The translations under genes and the position numbers were made by a program. Positions 1 to 5,422 of a DNA stretch of 9,060 nucleotides are shown here, one piece after another (position 1 is the first letter of the stretch; each line of letters starts with the position of its first letter). Source of the stretch: Phycisphaerales bacterium (lineage in GTDB: Bacteria; Planctomycetota; Phycisphaerae; SM23-33). The stretch spans positions 19,353-28,412 of the forward strand of contig DNAS01000010.1 in assembly GCA_003485185.1 (NCBI GenBank). The letters run 5' to 3'. The notes under the pieces are model-generated. The model worked only from the letters and a program-made list of their open reading frames with translations, had not been told where the DNA came from and did no database searches.

Positions 1-243
1 CCTGCTGTCTTTACGCTCGCGTGCTTCGTTTCCCTGCGGTGGACGTCCGGCATCCGATGCAGTATTCGCGCAGAAGGACGGCGCCGGCGCGGGAAATGCA
101 ACTGCGTTCTCGGAAAAGAGTTGCGGTTCGTATCCGACTGGACACTTAGTCAGGCGCGGGCAAATCGTGATGAGGGGTTGGCGGCTGGCGGGCAGTCGAT
201 ATAATGTCGCTGGTCCGGTTCAGGCTCCGACGGGAATCTCCGC
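1..243. other. Upstream non-coding region, no supported gene
   Basis: I see no convincing gene here. Two plus-strand frames stay open from the window edge to about 201 and 247, but their translations look like random arginine- and serine-rich sequence, and they would have to read through the promoter at 178-205. The region holds a 6-bp inverted repeat (GCAACT at 98-103, AGTTGC at 119-124) and a short GC palindrome (GCGCCGGCGC, about 81-90). It is most likely the intergenic spacer in front of the lipoprotein gene. A C-terminal gene fragment at the left edge cannot be fully excluded. Confidence 0.5.
178..205 (+). promoter_or_regulatory. Sigma-70-like promoter of the lipoprotein gene
   Basis: A perfect -10 box TATAAT (200-205) lies 16 bp downstream of TTGGCG (178-183), which matches four of six bases of the -35 consensus. 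Transcription would start near 212, giving a leader of about 32 nt before the ATG at 244. The position, just ahead of the first gene of a tightly spaced plus-strand trio, supports it as the promoter of 244-2689. It is inferred from sequence alone. Confidence 0.55.
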
Positions 244-732
244 ATGACGGTTTGCAGACGAATGTTTTGCATATTGGCGACGGCGATGCTGGCGATGTCC
301 GGCTGCGTCGGCGCGATTTATCATCACGGCGGTCCGCGAGCGCCCGCCGCGGCGATTCCGCCGCGCGAACTGTGGAAGGTTTCCGGCACGCTGCGGGATT
401 TGCCGAAAATTCGCGACGGCAACATCAACACCGTCACCCGAAGCGCCGCCGGTGAGGAGAACCCCTCGCTGACGATCGACCTGGGCAAGCTGAGCATGTT
501 CAATATGGTGGTGGTGGACCAAGGTCCGACGGACGAGTTCGGCTTCCCGCGAAGACTTTCCGTGGAAACCAGTGTGGACGGGCAGAACTTCGCCTATCGC
601 TATGCGGCGCCAGGTACGCGACGGGTGACGATCCTGTGTCTTCCGACGCCCGTCCTGGCGCGGTATGTCCGCCTGAAGGTCGTCGTGCCCGGCGTGCATC
701 CCTGGGCTGTCGCGGAAGTGTATCTCCAGTAA
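244..732 (+). CDS. Lipoprotein with F5/8 type C (discoidin)-like domain
   Basis: Predicted envelope lipoprotein of 162 aa. The N-terminus has basic residues, a hydrophobic stretch and a lipobox (LAMSGC) that puts the lipidated cysteine at residue 21. After a short proline/alanine linker, residues about 43-162 look like a galactose-binding-like F5/8 type C beta-sandwich. The signs are an early RDGNINT segment in the usual 'DG..T' place, LTIDLGK, PRRLSVETSVDG, ARYVRLKV, and a WAVAEVYL ending. Such domains bind carbohydrates or other cell-surface ligands; no catalytic domain is attached, so I infer a binding or structural role in the periplasm or at the outer surface. A second in-frame ATG at 262 would leave a very short n-region, so 244 is preferred. 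There is no clear Shine-Dalgarno. The radical SAM gene follows after 46 nt, so the two may be co-transcribed. The ligand cannot be told. Confidence 0.85.
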   Translation: MTVCRRMFCILATAMLAMSGCVGAIYHHGGPRAPAAAIPPRELWKVSGTLRDLPKIRDGNINTVTRSAAGEENPSLTIDLGKLSMFNMVVVDQGPTDEFGFPRRLSVETSVDGQNFAYRYAAPGTRRVTILCLPTPVLARYVRLKVVVPGVHPWAVAEVYLQ

Positions 733-743
733 CCTTACGCCAT

Positions 744-757
744 CGGACACATGTCCG
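744..757. repeat. Short inverted repeat CGGACA-CA-TGTCCG
   Basis: Perfect 6-bp arms (CGGACA 744-749, TGTCCG 752-757) flank a 2-base centre between the lipoprotein stop and the radical SAM start. The spacer is too short for an RNA hairpin using all the pairs, so if it means anything it would be a dimeric-protein DNA site. It could equally be chance in GC-rich DNA. Confidence 0.25.
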
Positions 758-778
758 CGGACGTAGCTGGTGTGGTTC

Positions 779-2263
779 ATGGTCTCCACTGCAACTCAAT
801 CCGCCCGGCGACGCCGGCTGCGCCTCATCAACCCGCGCAGCCCCCTCAGCACCATCACCATGCCCGAGATCATCCGACGGATGACCTTCTCCCGGCGGGC
901 GCTGTTCATGCCGCTGAACCTCGCCATCTGCGCGGCCGTCGTCCCCGAGGGATGGGACGCCGAGATCGTCGACGAGAATGTCACCGATTCCCCGCACGTT
1001 CCCCAGGCCGACGGGGTGGATGCGGTCGGAATCGGCGCGATGACGACGCAGGCCCGCCGGGCCTACGAACTGGCCGACGCCTACCGCGCCCTGGGCGTGC
1101 CGGTGATCCTGGGAGGAATCCATCCCTCGGCCCTGCCCGACGAGGCGCTGGCCCACGCGACGATCGTCTGCAAGGGCGACGCCGAGAGCACGCTTCCGCG
1201 CGCCCTGCGCGACCTGGCGGACCTACTGGACGCCCGCGAGCGCGGCGGGCAGACTGCCCCGGAATCGCCTGTAAAGCGCCTGTACGATTGGCGGGAGGGA
1301 CCCGAGGCGCCCATCGCCACGCCGCGCAAGGACCTGCTCCGGGCATCGGATTATCTCGTTTTCAACCCCATCCAGACGACGCGCGGCTGCCCGCACGGGT
1401 GCACGTTCTGCACCACGCCGGCCATCTTCGGGCGGAAATTCCGCCAGCGCGACATCGGCGAGATCGTCGCCGAGATGCGCCAGGCCAAGGAGGCGTTCAA
1501 CACGCGGGTATTCATTTTTTCCGACGACGACGTGGCCGGCAACCACAAGTGGGCGCTGGAGTTGTTCGAGGCCATCCGCCCGCTGAACGTCCGCTGGGCG
1601 TCGCAATGCGACATCCTGATCGCCGGGAACGATCGCCTTCTGGCGGCGATGCGAGACAGCGGCTGCCTGGGCGTGATTCTCGGCTTGGAAAGCCCCAAGG
1701 CGGGCACGCTCCGCGAGGCGGGCAAGCGATACGTCAACGCGGACGAATATCTTCGGCGGATTCGCAAGATCCATTCGTACGGCATCAGCATCTGGGGAAG
1801 CTTCATTTTCGGGTTCGATACTGACGACTGGCGCGACTGCATGAATGCCGTGCGCTTCGCCCAGAAGGCTCGGCTGTGCATGAGCTGCTACCCCATCCTC
1901 ACACCGTATCCCGGCACGCAGGTGTTCGCCCAGTACGAGAGCGAGGGCCGGCTTCTCACGCGGGAGTGGGACCGCTACAACGGCGCAACGGTGGTGTTCC
2001 GCCCGCGGCAGATGACGATTCCCCAGCTTCGCCACGCGCAGATGGCGGCGTTTCACGAGTTCTACCGGCCTGCGAGCGCCTGGGCCCGCCTGGGCGTCTG
2101 GCCGATCAAGCGGAACAGCTGGCTGGCGAACGTGGCGATCCATCGCGGACTGACGTACTATTATTCCCGTCGCGGGCGCCCGCTGCCCCGATTTGCCGAT
2201 TACCTGGAACCCGACGCCGAGGCCCGCATCCTTCGCAGCCTGGGCGAAAGCACGAAAGGCTGA
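779..2263 (+). CDS. B12-binding-domain radical SAM protein, substrate unknown
   Basis: Predicted 494-aa radical SAM enzyme. Residues about 14-150 resemble the Rossmann-like cobalamin-binding domain of this class: an INPRSPLS opening, then LAICAAVVPEGWDAEIVDE, VGIGAMTTQARRAYELAD and PVILGGIHPSALPDEA. No DxHxxG cobalamin-ligand motif is visible, so cobalamin may not be bound by the base-off mode. The radical SAM core follows, with the CxxxCxxC cluster motif in TTRGCPHGCTFC (Cys204, Cys208, Cys211), ILGLES (about 300-305), SFIFGFDTD and TPYPGT. Members of this fold methylate, rearrange or thiolate lipids, porphyrins, hopanoids and peptides; the sequence does not reveal which applies here. The ATG at 779 is preferred to an in-frame GTG at 770 (three residues longer). 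The next gene starts immediately after the stop, suggesting translational coupling. Confidence 0.88.
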   Translation: MVSTATQSARRRRLRLINPRSPLSTITMPEIIRRMTFSRRALFMPLNLAICAAVVPEGWDAEIVDENVTDSPHVPQADGVDAVGIGAMTTQARRAYELADAYRALGVPVILGGIHPSALPDEALAHATIVCKGDAESTLPRALRDLADLLDARERGGQTAPESPVKRLYDWREGPEAPIATPRKDLLRASDYLVFNPIQTTRGCPHGCTFCTTPAIFGRKFRQRDIGEIVAEMRQAKEAFNTRVFIFSDDDVAGNHKWALELFEAIRPLNVRWASQCDILIAGNDRLLAAMRDSGCLGVILGLESPKAGTLREAGKRYVNADEYLRRIRKIHSYGISIWGSFIFGFDTDDWRDCMNAVRFAQKARLCMSCYPILTPYPGTQVFAQYESEGRLLTREWDRYNGATVVFRPRQMTIPQLRHAQMAAFHEFYRPASAWARLGVWPIKRNSWLANVAIHRGLTYYYSRRGRPLPRFADYLEPDAEARILRSLGESTKG

Positions 2264-2272
2264 GTGGAGCCC

Positions 2273-2689
2273 ATGAACGACCAACCCGTCAACGCCCGCC
2301 CGCCCGCACAAACGGACACGCGGTACTTGCTGATCGTGGGAATCCTGATGCTGCTGATCGTGGTCTCGCTGGCGGTGCTGTGGGTGACGGAGCGCAACCG
2401 CCGCCTGACGGCGGAAACACGGGCCGCCAACGCCGCCGCCACGCAGCAGAAGATCCAGGGCCTGCTGGGGCAGGCGGTTTTCGGCGGCGGGCAGGGGTCC
2501 GCCCGCCCGATCGACCGGGAAGACATCCTGACCATCGGCGAGGCGACCCTCGACGGCAGGCAGGTTCGCGCGTTGACCGTCAAGTCCGACGCGGGGTGGC
2601 GCGTCGGCTTGCGTCCGGGGGATGTTCTCATCGTCGCGGAGGAATCGCCTGCGACCGCCCCGGCCGGCGCGGAATCCGCCCCGCGCTGA
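2273..2689 (+). CDS. Small single-pass membrane protein, unknown function
   Basis: I do not recognise this 138-aa protein. Residues about 1-17 are polar and proline-rich. A strong transmembrane segment (LLIVGILMLLIVVSLAVLWV) spans about residues 19-38 and is followed by basic residues and a short alanine/glutamine-rich helix. A C-terminal region holds GWRVGLRPGDVLIV (about 110-123), which recalls the ligand-groove turn of PDZ-like or AGLRPGD segments but is too short to call a PDZ domain. An alternative GTG start at 2264 abuts the TGA of the radical SAM gene and would add three residues (MEP); the GGAG before the ATG at 2273 is only three bases away, so the start is uncertain. The tight spacing makes co-expression with the radical SAM gene likely. 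The stop at 2687-2689 faces the PEP-CTERM stop across one base. Confidence 0.7.
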   Translation: MNDQPVNARPPAQTDTRYLLIVGILMLLIVVSLAVLWVTERNRRLTAETRAANAAATQQKIQGLLGQAVFGGGQGSARPIDREDILTIGEATLDGRQVRALTVKSDAGWRVGLRPGDVLIVAEESPATAPAGAESAPR

Positions 2690-2690
2690 T

Positions 2691-3419
2691 TCACGCGGTG
2701 CGACGTTTCCAGTGCCGGCGGAACAGCAGTGCCACGACACCCACAGCCAGCACGACGCCCGTGGTCGGCTCGGGCACGCACACCGTGTCGATGATCACTT
2801 CGCTGACGGTGTAATCGGCGTACCCCGTTTCCGTAGAACCGTAGGGGTTGTACAGGTAGACGTCCTCGCTTCCGACATTTTTATCGCACTGCCAGTCGGC
2901 GTAATAGCTGTACCATCCGTTCCCGAAGGTGTGGGATATTCCACTGCCCACCTGTTGCCAGGTTTCGTATTCGCTGGCGGGAATCGCCACCGTCGGGGTG
3001 CGGTAGCTGACGTTGGCGTCGTAGAAAGTGACCTGGATTCGCAGCAGCTTGTACTTATCCGAGGGTTCCGGCTCGGCGGGGACGTTGGGAACCTTGAACA
3101 GCATGGACGCGAAATCGGTCCACGCGCCGCCGGCGCTGGGGCCGACGTTGTTCTGCCACGACCCCGGCTCGCTGTTGGCGCTCACCGTGGCGAGAATGAT
3201 TCCGGTGCCGTACGGGTTGTAGTTGATTCCGCCCGTGCCGTCGGGATTCCAGTAGACTCCGTAAAACATCGGGTCTCCCGAGGTGGTGAAGTCCCATTCC
3301 TGCGTGGTATAGCCCGTCTGCCCGCGATACGAAGGGGAGTTCATGTCGTCGGCCTGTGCGATGGCCGCCGAAACCAGAATGAACAACAGCGCGATGAGGA
3401 GACAATGGAGGTGTCGCAT
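2691..3419 (-). CDS. PEP-CTERM sorting domain protein
   Basis: Secreted 242-aa protein with a classic PEP-CTERM anchor. The N-terminus is a signal peptide (MRHLHCLLIALLFILVSAAIAQA), probably cut after Ala23. The middle is rich in aromatic, Gly, Asn and Thr residues (GQTGYTTQEWDF, GINYNPYGTGI, SEVIIDTV), suggesting a beta-sandwich of the kind common in exosortase substrates. The C-terminus has VPEP at 215-218, a hydrophobic stretch of about 16 residues and an Arg-rich tail (RRHWKRR). In this family an exosortase recognises the PEP motif and the protein goes to the outer envelope or extracellular matrix; no exosortase gene is in the window. The start at 3419 is chosen because it sits directly before the signal peptide, with AAGGAAGGA and AGGA stretches upstream; an extension to 3464 would add 15 polar residues before the signal peptide. 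Its base composition is visibly less GC-rich than the downstream operon. The function is unknown beyond sorting. Confidence 0.87.
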   Translation of the reverse strand: MRHLHCLLIALLFILVSAAIAQADDMNSPSYRGQTGYTTQEWDFTTSGDPMFYGVYWNPDGTGGINYNPYGTGIILATVSANSEPGSWQNNVGPSAGGAWTDFASMLFKVPNVPAEPEPSDKYKLLRIQVTFYDANVSYRTPTVAIPASEYETWQQVGSGISHTFGNGWYSYYADWQCDKNVGSEDVYLYNPYGSTETGYADYTVSEVIIDTVCVPEPTTGVVLAVGVVALLFRRHWKRRTA

Positions 3420-3445
3420 GTGCAGTCCGTCCTGTCCTTCCTTGG

Positions 3446-3465
3446 GTTGACAGTTTTCTGTCAAC
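3446..3465. repeat. Perfect 8-bp inverted repeat with 4-base loop
   Basis: The arms GTTGACAG (3446-3453) and CTGTCAAC (3458-3465) are perfect complements around TTTT. The repeat lies 27-46 bp upstream of the PEP-CTERM start codon. It could be a hairpin in that gene's mRNA leader or a palindromic operator. It contains a TTGACA hexamer on each strand, but I see no matching -10 box about 17 bp downstream on either strand, so it is not called a promoter. There is no U-tract, so it is not a standard intrinsic terminator. Confidence 0.6.
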
Positions 3466-3528
3466 GAGTTCCCTGGGGTTCCCTCCTGAGAAATCGGCCA
3501 AATCCGGTTTCCCAGTCCTGTGAATCTG

Positions 3529-3548
3529 CGGACCCGGCTCAGGGTCCG
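3529..3548. repeat. 7-bp inverted repeat (CGGACCC / GGGTCCG)
   Basis: The arms CGGACCC (3529-3535) and GGGTCCG (3542-3548) are perfect complements around a 6-base loop. All pairs but one are G-C, so the hairpin would be stable. It sits about 110 bp upstream of the PEP-CTERM start. There is no U-run beside it on either strand. Confidence 0.5.
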
Positions 3549-3611
3549 GCGGGCGTCCGCGGGCTTCTCGGCGCGCGGAGTTCACCCTCCAAGTAAATCA
3601 CGCGGGAACTA

Positions 3612-3659
3612 GGCCGGGCGGCCTGGTCGGGAGAGGAAGGAGCGATCTTCGTCCCGACC
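3612..3659. repeat. Tandem hairpins upstream of mreC
   Basis: Two adjacent stem-loops: GGCC (3612-3615) with GGCC (3620-3623) around GGGC, and GGTCGGGA (3625-3632) with TCCCGACC (3652-3659). The larger one can extend inside its loop through GAAG (3636-3639) pairing with CTTC (3647-3650), leaving a 7-base apical loop. The length and nesting look more like a structured RNA or leader element than a transcription-factor site. The CGAAGGAAGCAG just after it only superficially recalls SRP RNA. Confidence 0.45.
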
Positions 3660-3755
3660 CGAAGGAAGCAGGTCTGCCGCTCCCGGACAGCCTGCAAGCT
3701 GACGATACCATACCACGGAAAACGAACTTGTCAAGCGCCGAGGTAAATGCTTTGC

Positions 3756-3785
3756 TTGCTCCGCCTTGCCGCGGCGGGGTATCAT
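3756..3785 (+). promoter_or_regulatory. Putative promoter of the mreC operon
   Basis: A good -10 box TATCAT (3780-3785, five of six matches) lies 18 bp after a weak -35 TTGCTC (3756-3761). Transcription would begin near 3792, leaving a leader of about 23 nt before the mreC ATG at 3815. It is the best -10 candidate in the last 100 bp of the intergenic region. The -35 is poor, so recognition may rely on other features. Confidence 0.4.
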
Positions 3786-3814
3786 CACGCGGCTGCAACC
3801 TGCGGCGGGTGCTC

Positions 3815-4807
3815 ATGCGAATCGGTCAGAGAATCTCAAAACGAACGGTGCTGGTGGTGCTGCTGGCAGTGTCGATGGTGACGGCGCTGCTGGGAGCGCG
3901 TGTCGCGCCGCGCCTTCGCATGGTCGGGCAGTACGTCCTGCTACCACTGGGTGAGGGGGGGATTTACGTTTCCTGCGCGGTTAAAAAACACCTGAAAAAT
4001 GTCACCGGGCGGGCCCTGTCGGCGGATGAGATTCGCCGCTTGGAGCGGGAGAACCTGGAACTGCGAGGCCAGCAGGTGGTTCTCGAGGGAGAGCGGGAGT
4101 ACTGGCGCCGGCAGGTGGAAGTCATCCAGGGCATCCGCCAGTCGTACGCGCCGATCCGCGATCTTCCGTGCGAGCTGATCCCGGCGCGGGTGGTGGCAGC
4201 CGACGCACTACCGTACGGACGGACGCGCCTGGTCAACGGGGGAAATGCTGTCGGGGCCGAATCGGGCATGAAGGTCACCACGCGAGAGCTGTTGACCGAC
4301 CGCTCCAAGCGCCTTCCGCCGAACCTGGCGGCCATCAGCGCCACCGCGCTGGTCGGGAGGCTGATGGAAACCGGCGAATTCACCGCCCGTCTGCAACTGG
4401 TCACCGACTCGGGATATGGCACCTGGGCGCGGATCCGGCGGATGCTGGATCCGGCCCATCCTCGCACGGTCACGATCGGCGGGGTGGTTCGCCGCCTGAG
4501 CGACGCCCACAACCCGCTCGTCGACGTCTGGGCCCAGGGAGACGGGCACGCGGCGTTGACGGTCGCCGGCGTCAGCGCCGAGGAGAACGTCCGCCCGGGC
4601 GACTGGCTCGTGACGCGGGACGACGACGCGCTGCTGCCCGTGCAGATCCGGATCGGCACGGTGACGGAAGTGCGCGAGAATCCGCGGGATCCCCACACGG
4701 TGAACCTTCTGATCGCCCCGCACGCGGATTTCGCTTCTCTGCGGGAGGTCTACATCGTGATGCGCCTCGGGCCGGGCCAGCAGGCGCCCGGGAACGGGGG
4801 CAAGTAA
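3815..4807 (+). CDS. mreC: Rod shape-determining protein MreC
   Basis: MreC is the bitopic periplasmic scaffold of the elongasome. It forms filaments, binds MreD and activates the PBP2-RodA synthase. The 330-aa product has a cytoplasmic basic N-terminus, one transmembrane helix (about 11-27), a coiled coil (about 69-105, with DEIRRLERENLEL) and the MreC beta-domain (about 120-315). That domain includes IPARVVAADALPYGRTRLVNGG, ALVGRLME, ARLQLVTDSGYGTWARIR, VTIGGVVRRL, VRPGDWLVTR and IGTVTEVRENP. Between GMKV (151-154) and ALVGRL (178 on) sit about 20 extra residues (TTRELLTDRSKRLPPN and on) where the family usually has a short turn. The ATG at 3815 is chosen because it leads directly into the basic and transmembrane segment; the frame stays open back to 3728, but that stretch overlaps the promoter. 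The stop overlaps the mreD start by one base (TAATG). mreB is absent upstream. Confidence 0.93.
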   Translation: MRIGQRISKRTVLVVLLAVSMVTALLGARVAPRLRMVGQYVLLPLGEGGIYVSCAVKKHLKNVTGRALSADEIRRLERENLELRGQQVVLEGEREYWRRQVEVIQGIRQSYAPIRDLPCELIPARVVAADALPYGRTRLVNGGNAVGAESGMKVTTRELLTDRSKRLPPNLAAISATALVGRLMETGEFTARLQLVTDSGYGTWARIRRMLDPAHPRTVTIGGVVRRLSDAHNPLVDVWAQGDGHAALTVAGVSAEENVRPGDWLVTRDDDALLPVQIRIGTVTEVRENPRDPHTVNLLIAPHADFASLREVYIVMRLGPGQQAPGNGGK

Positions 4808-5367
4808 TGCGTTGGGTTCCCTTCGCGATCCTGGCATACCTGGTGATCGTGCTCCAATGCAGCCTGGGGCAGATGCTGACGTTCGAGATTTCCGCAATCG
4901 GTTCGATCGGGCCGGACCTGGCGGCCGTAGCGGCGCTGTTTATCGCGCTGCATGCCCGGCGCGCCGCCGACGCGCTGTTGGCGGCGTGGGTGCTGGGCTT
5001 TGCGCTGGACCTTTCCAGCGCGAGCGGTCCCGGCGGGGTGACGGCCGTCGGGCCCATGGCGCTGGCCTATGTCCTTGCCGCTGGCGCCGTCTACAAGATC
5101 CGCGAGGCCCTCTTCGCCGAGCGCGTCCTGACGCGCGCGGTCATCGGGGTGATCTTCTGCCTGCTGGCCCACCTGCCCTGGGTGACTTTGCAGACGATCC
5201 TCGCGCACAACGTGATGACCTGGCAGGCCTACGGGGCCAGGCTGCTCCAGGCCATGGCGATCAGCGCCTACACCGGCGTCGTGACGCCCGTGTTCTACCC
5301 GCTGCTGGACCGCGTGCGCAAGTGGCTCCTCTCCGTTCCCGCCGAACGACCCGGTCGCAGGCGCTGA
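4807..5367 (+). CDS. mreD: Rod shape-determining protein MreD
   Basis: MreD is an integral inner-membrane protein that partners MreC in the elongasome and is required for rod shape in many species. The 186-aa product is very hydrophobic, with about five membrane segments: roughly 5-24, 36-50, 55-70, 80-96 and 110-133, plus a final hydrophobic stretch around 147-168. Family-like features are GPDLAAVAALFIAL and a LGFALDLSSA..G segment corresponding to the conserved 'GlxxDl' region. It begins at the ATG that shares its A with the mreC TAA, so it is probably translationally coupled; GGGGG at 4796-4800 may act as a weak ribosome site. The C-terminus is an Arg-rich cytoplasmic tail. Identity rests on topology, size and position between mreC and mrdA, because MreD sequences diverge quickly. 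Confidence 0.9.
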   Translation: MRWVPFAILAYLVIVLQCSLGQMLTFEISAIGSIGPDLAAVAALFIALHARRAADALLAAWVLGFALDLSSASGPGGVTAVGPMALAYVLAAGAVYKIREALFAERVLTRAVIGVIFCLLAHLPWVTLQTILAHNVMTWQAYGARLLQAMAISAYTGVVTPVFYPLLDRVRKWLLSVPAERPGRRR

Positions 5368-5408
5368 TGCCGGTGCGAAGGGCCCGTGCGTGCGGCGCGT
5401 CCGGCCGG

Positions 5409-5414
5409 TATAAT
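5409..5414 (+). promoter_or_regulatory. Perfect TATAAT -10 box just before mrdA
   Basis: A consensus TATAAT lies in the 55-bp mreD-mrdA gap, eight bases before the mrdA ATG at 5423. A normal -10 to start-site distance would place transcription initiation at or within a base or two of the ATG, giving a leaderless or nearly leaderless mRNA. The bases between (CCACCCCC) contain no Shine-Dalgarno, consistent with that. No convincing -35 hexamer is found 16-18 bp upstream. Confidence 0.5.
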
Positions 5415-5422
5415 CCACCCCC

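Larger units (their letters stand above)
3420..3814. other. Divergent intergenic region rich in stem-loops
   Basis: This 395-bp stretch separates the minus-strand PEP-CTERM gene from the plus-strand mreC gene. I find no convincing coding sequence. It contains four perfect inverted repeats that could fold in either strand: 3446-3465, 3529-3548, 3612-3623 and 3625-3659. The right end carries the putative mreC promoter. It probably holds both divergent promoters and may include a long structured 5' leader for the PEP-CTERM mRNA or a small RNA. No known riboswitch or ncRNA consensus was recognised. Confidence 0.55.

Noticed and set aside
1..247. Two long open plus-strand frames from the left edge, one ending in an ATGA overlap with the lipoprotein start
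   Set aside because: The translations look random, third-position GC is lower than in the real genes, and a good promoter lies within the stretch.
1223..2740. Long minus-strand open frame (505 codons) opposite the radical SAM gene
   Set aside because: The plus frame carries clear radical SAM motifs. The minus translation is Arg/Ala/His-rich without family features and is a mirror of the plus-strand codon bias.
3446..3475. TTGACA hexamers in the palindrome as -35 boxes
   Set aside because: No acceptable -10 hexamer lies 16-18 bp downstream on either strand.
3612..3695. Possible SRP (4.5S) RNA, because of the CGAAGGAAGCAG string at about 3660-3671 beside strong stems
   Set aside because: The 3' half of the SRP helix 8 signature is echoed, but the matching 5' CAGG side of the symmetric loop is missing and the flanks do not form one long hairpin. 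Only a covariance search could revive it.
3598..3816. Minus-strand open frame of 72 codons opposite the mreC upstream region
   Set aside because: It is Arg/Ser/Pro-rich, has no recognisable features, and covers the stem-loops and the mreC promoter; it is typical of chance frames in GC-rich DNA.
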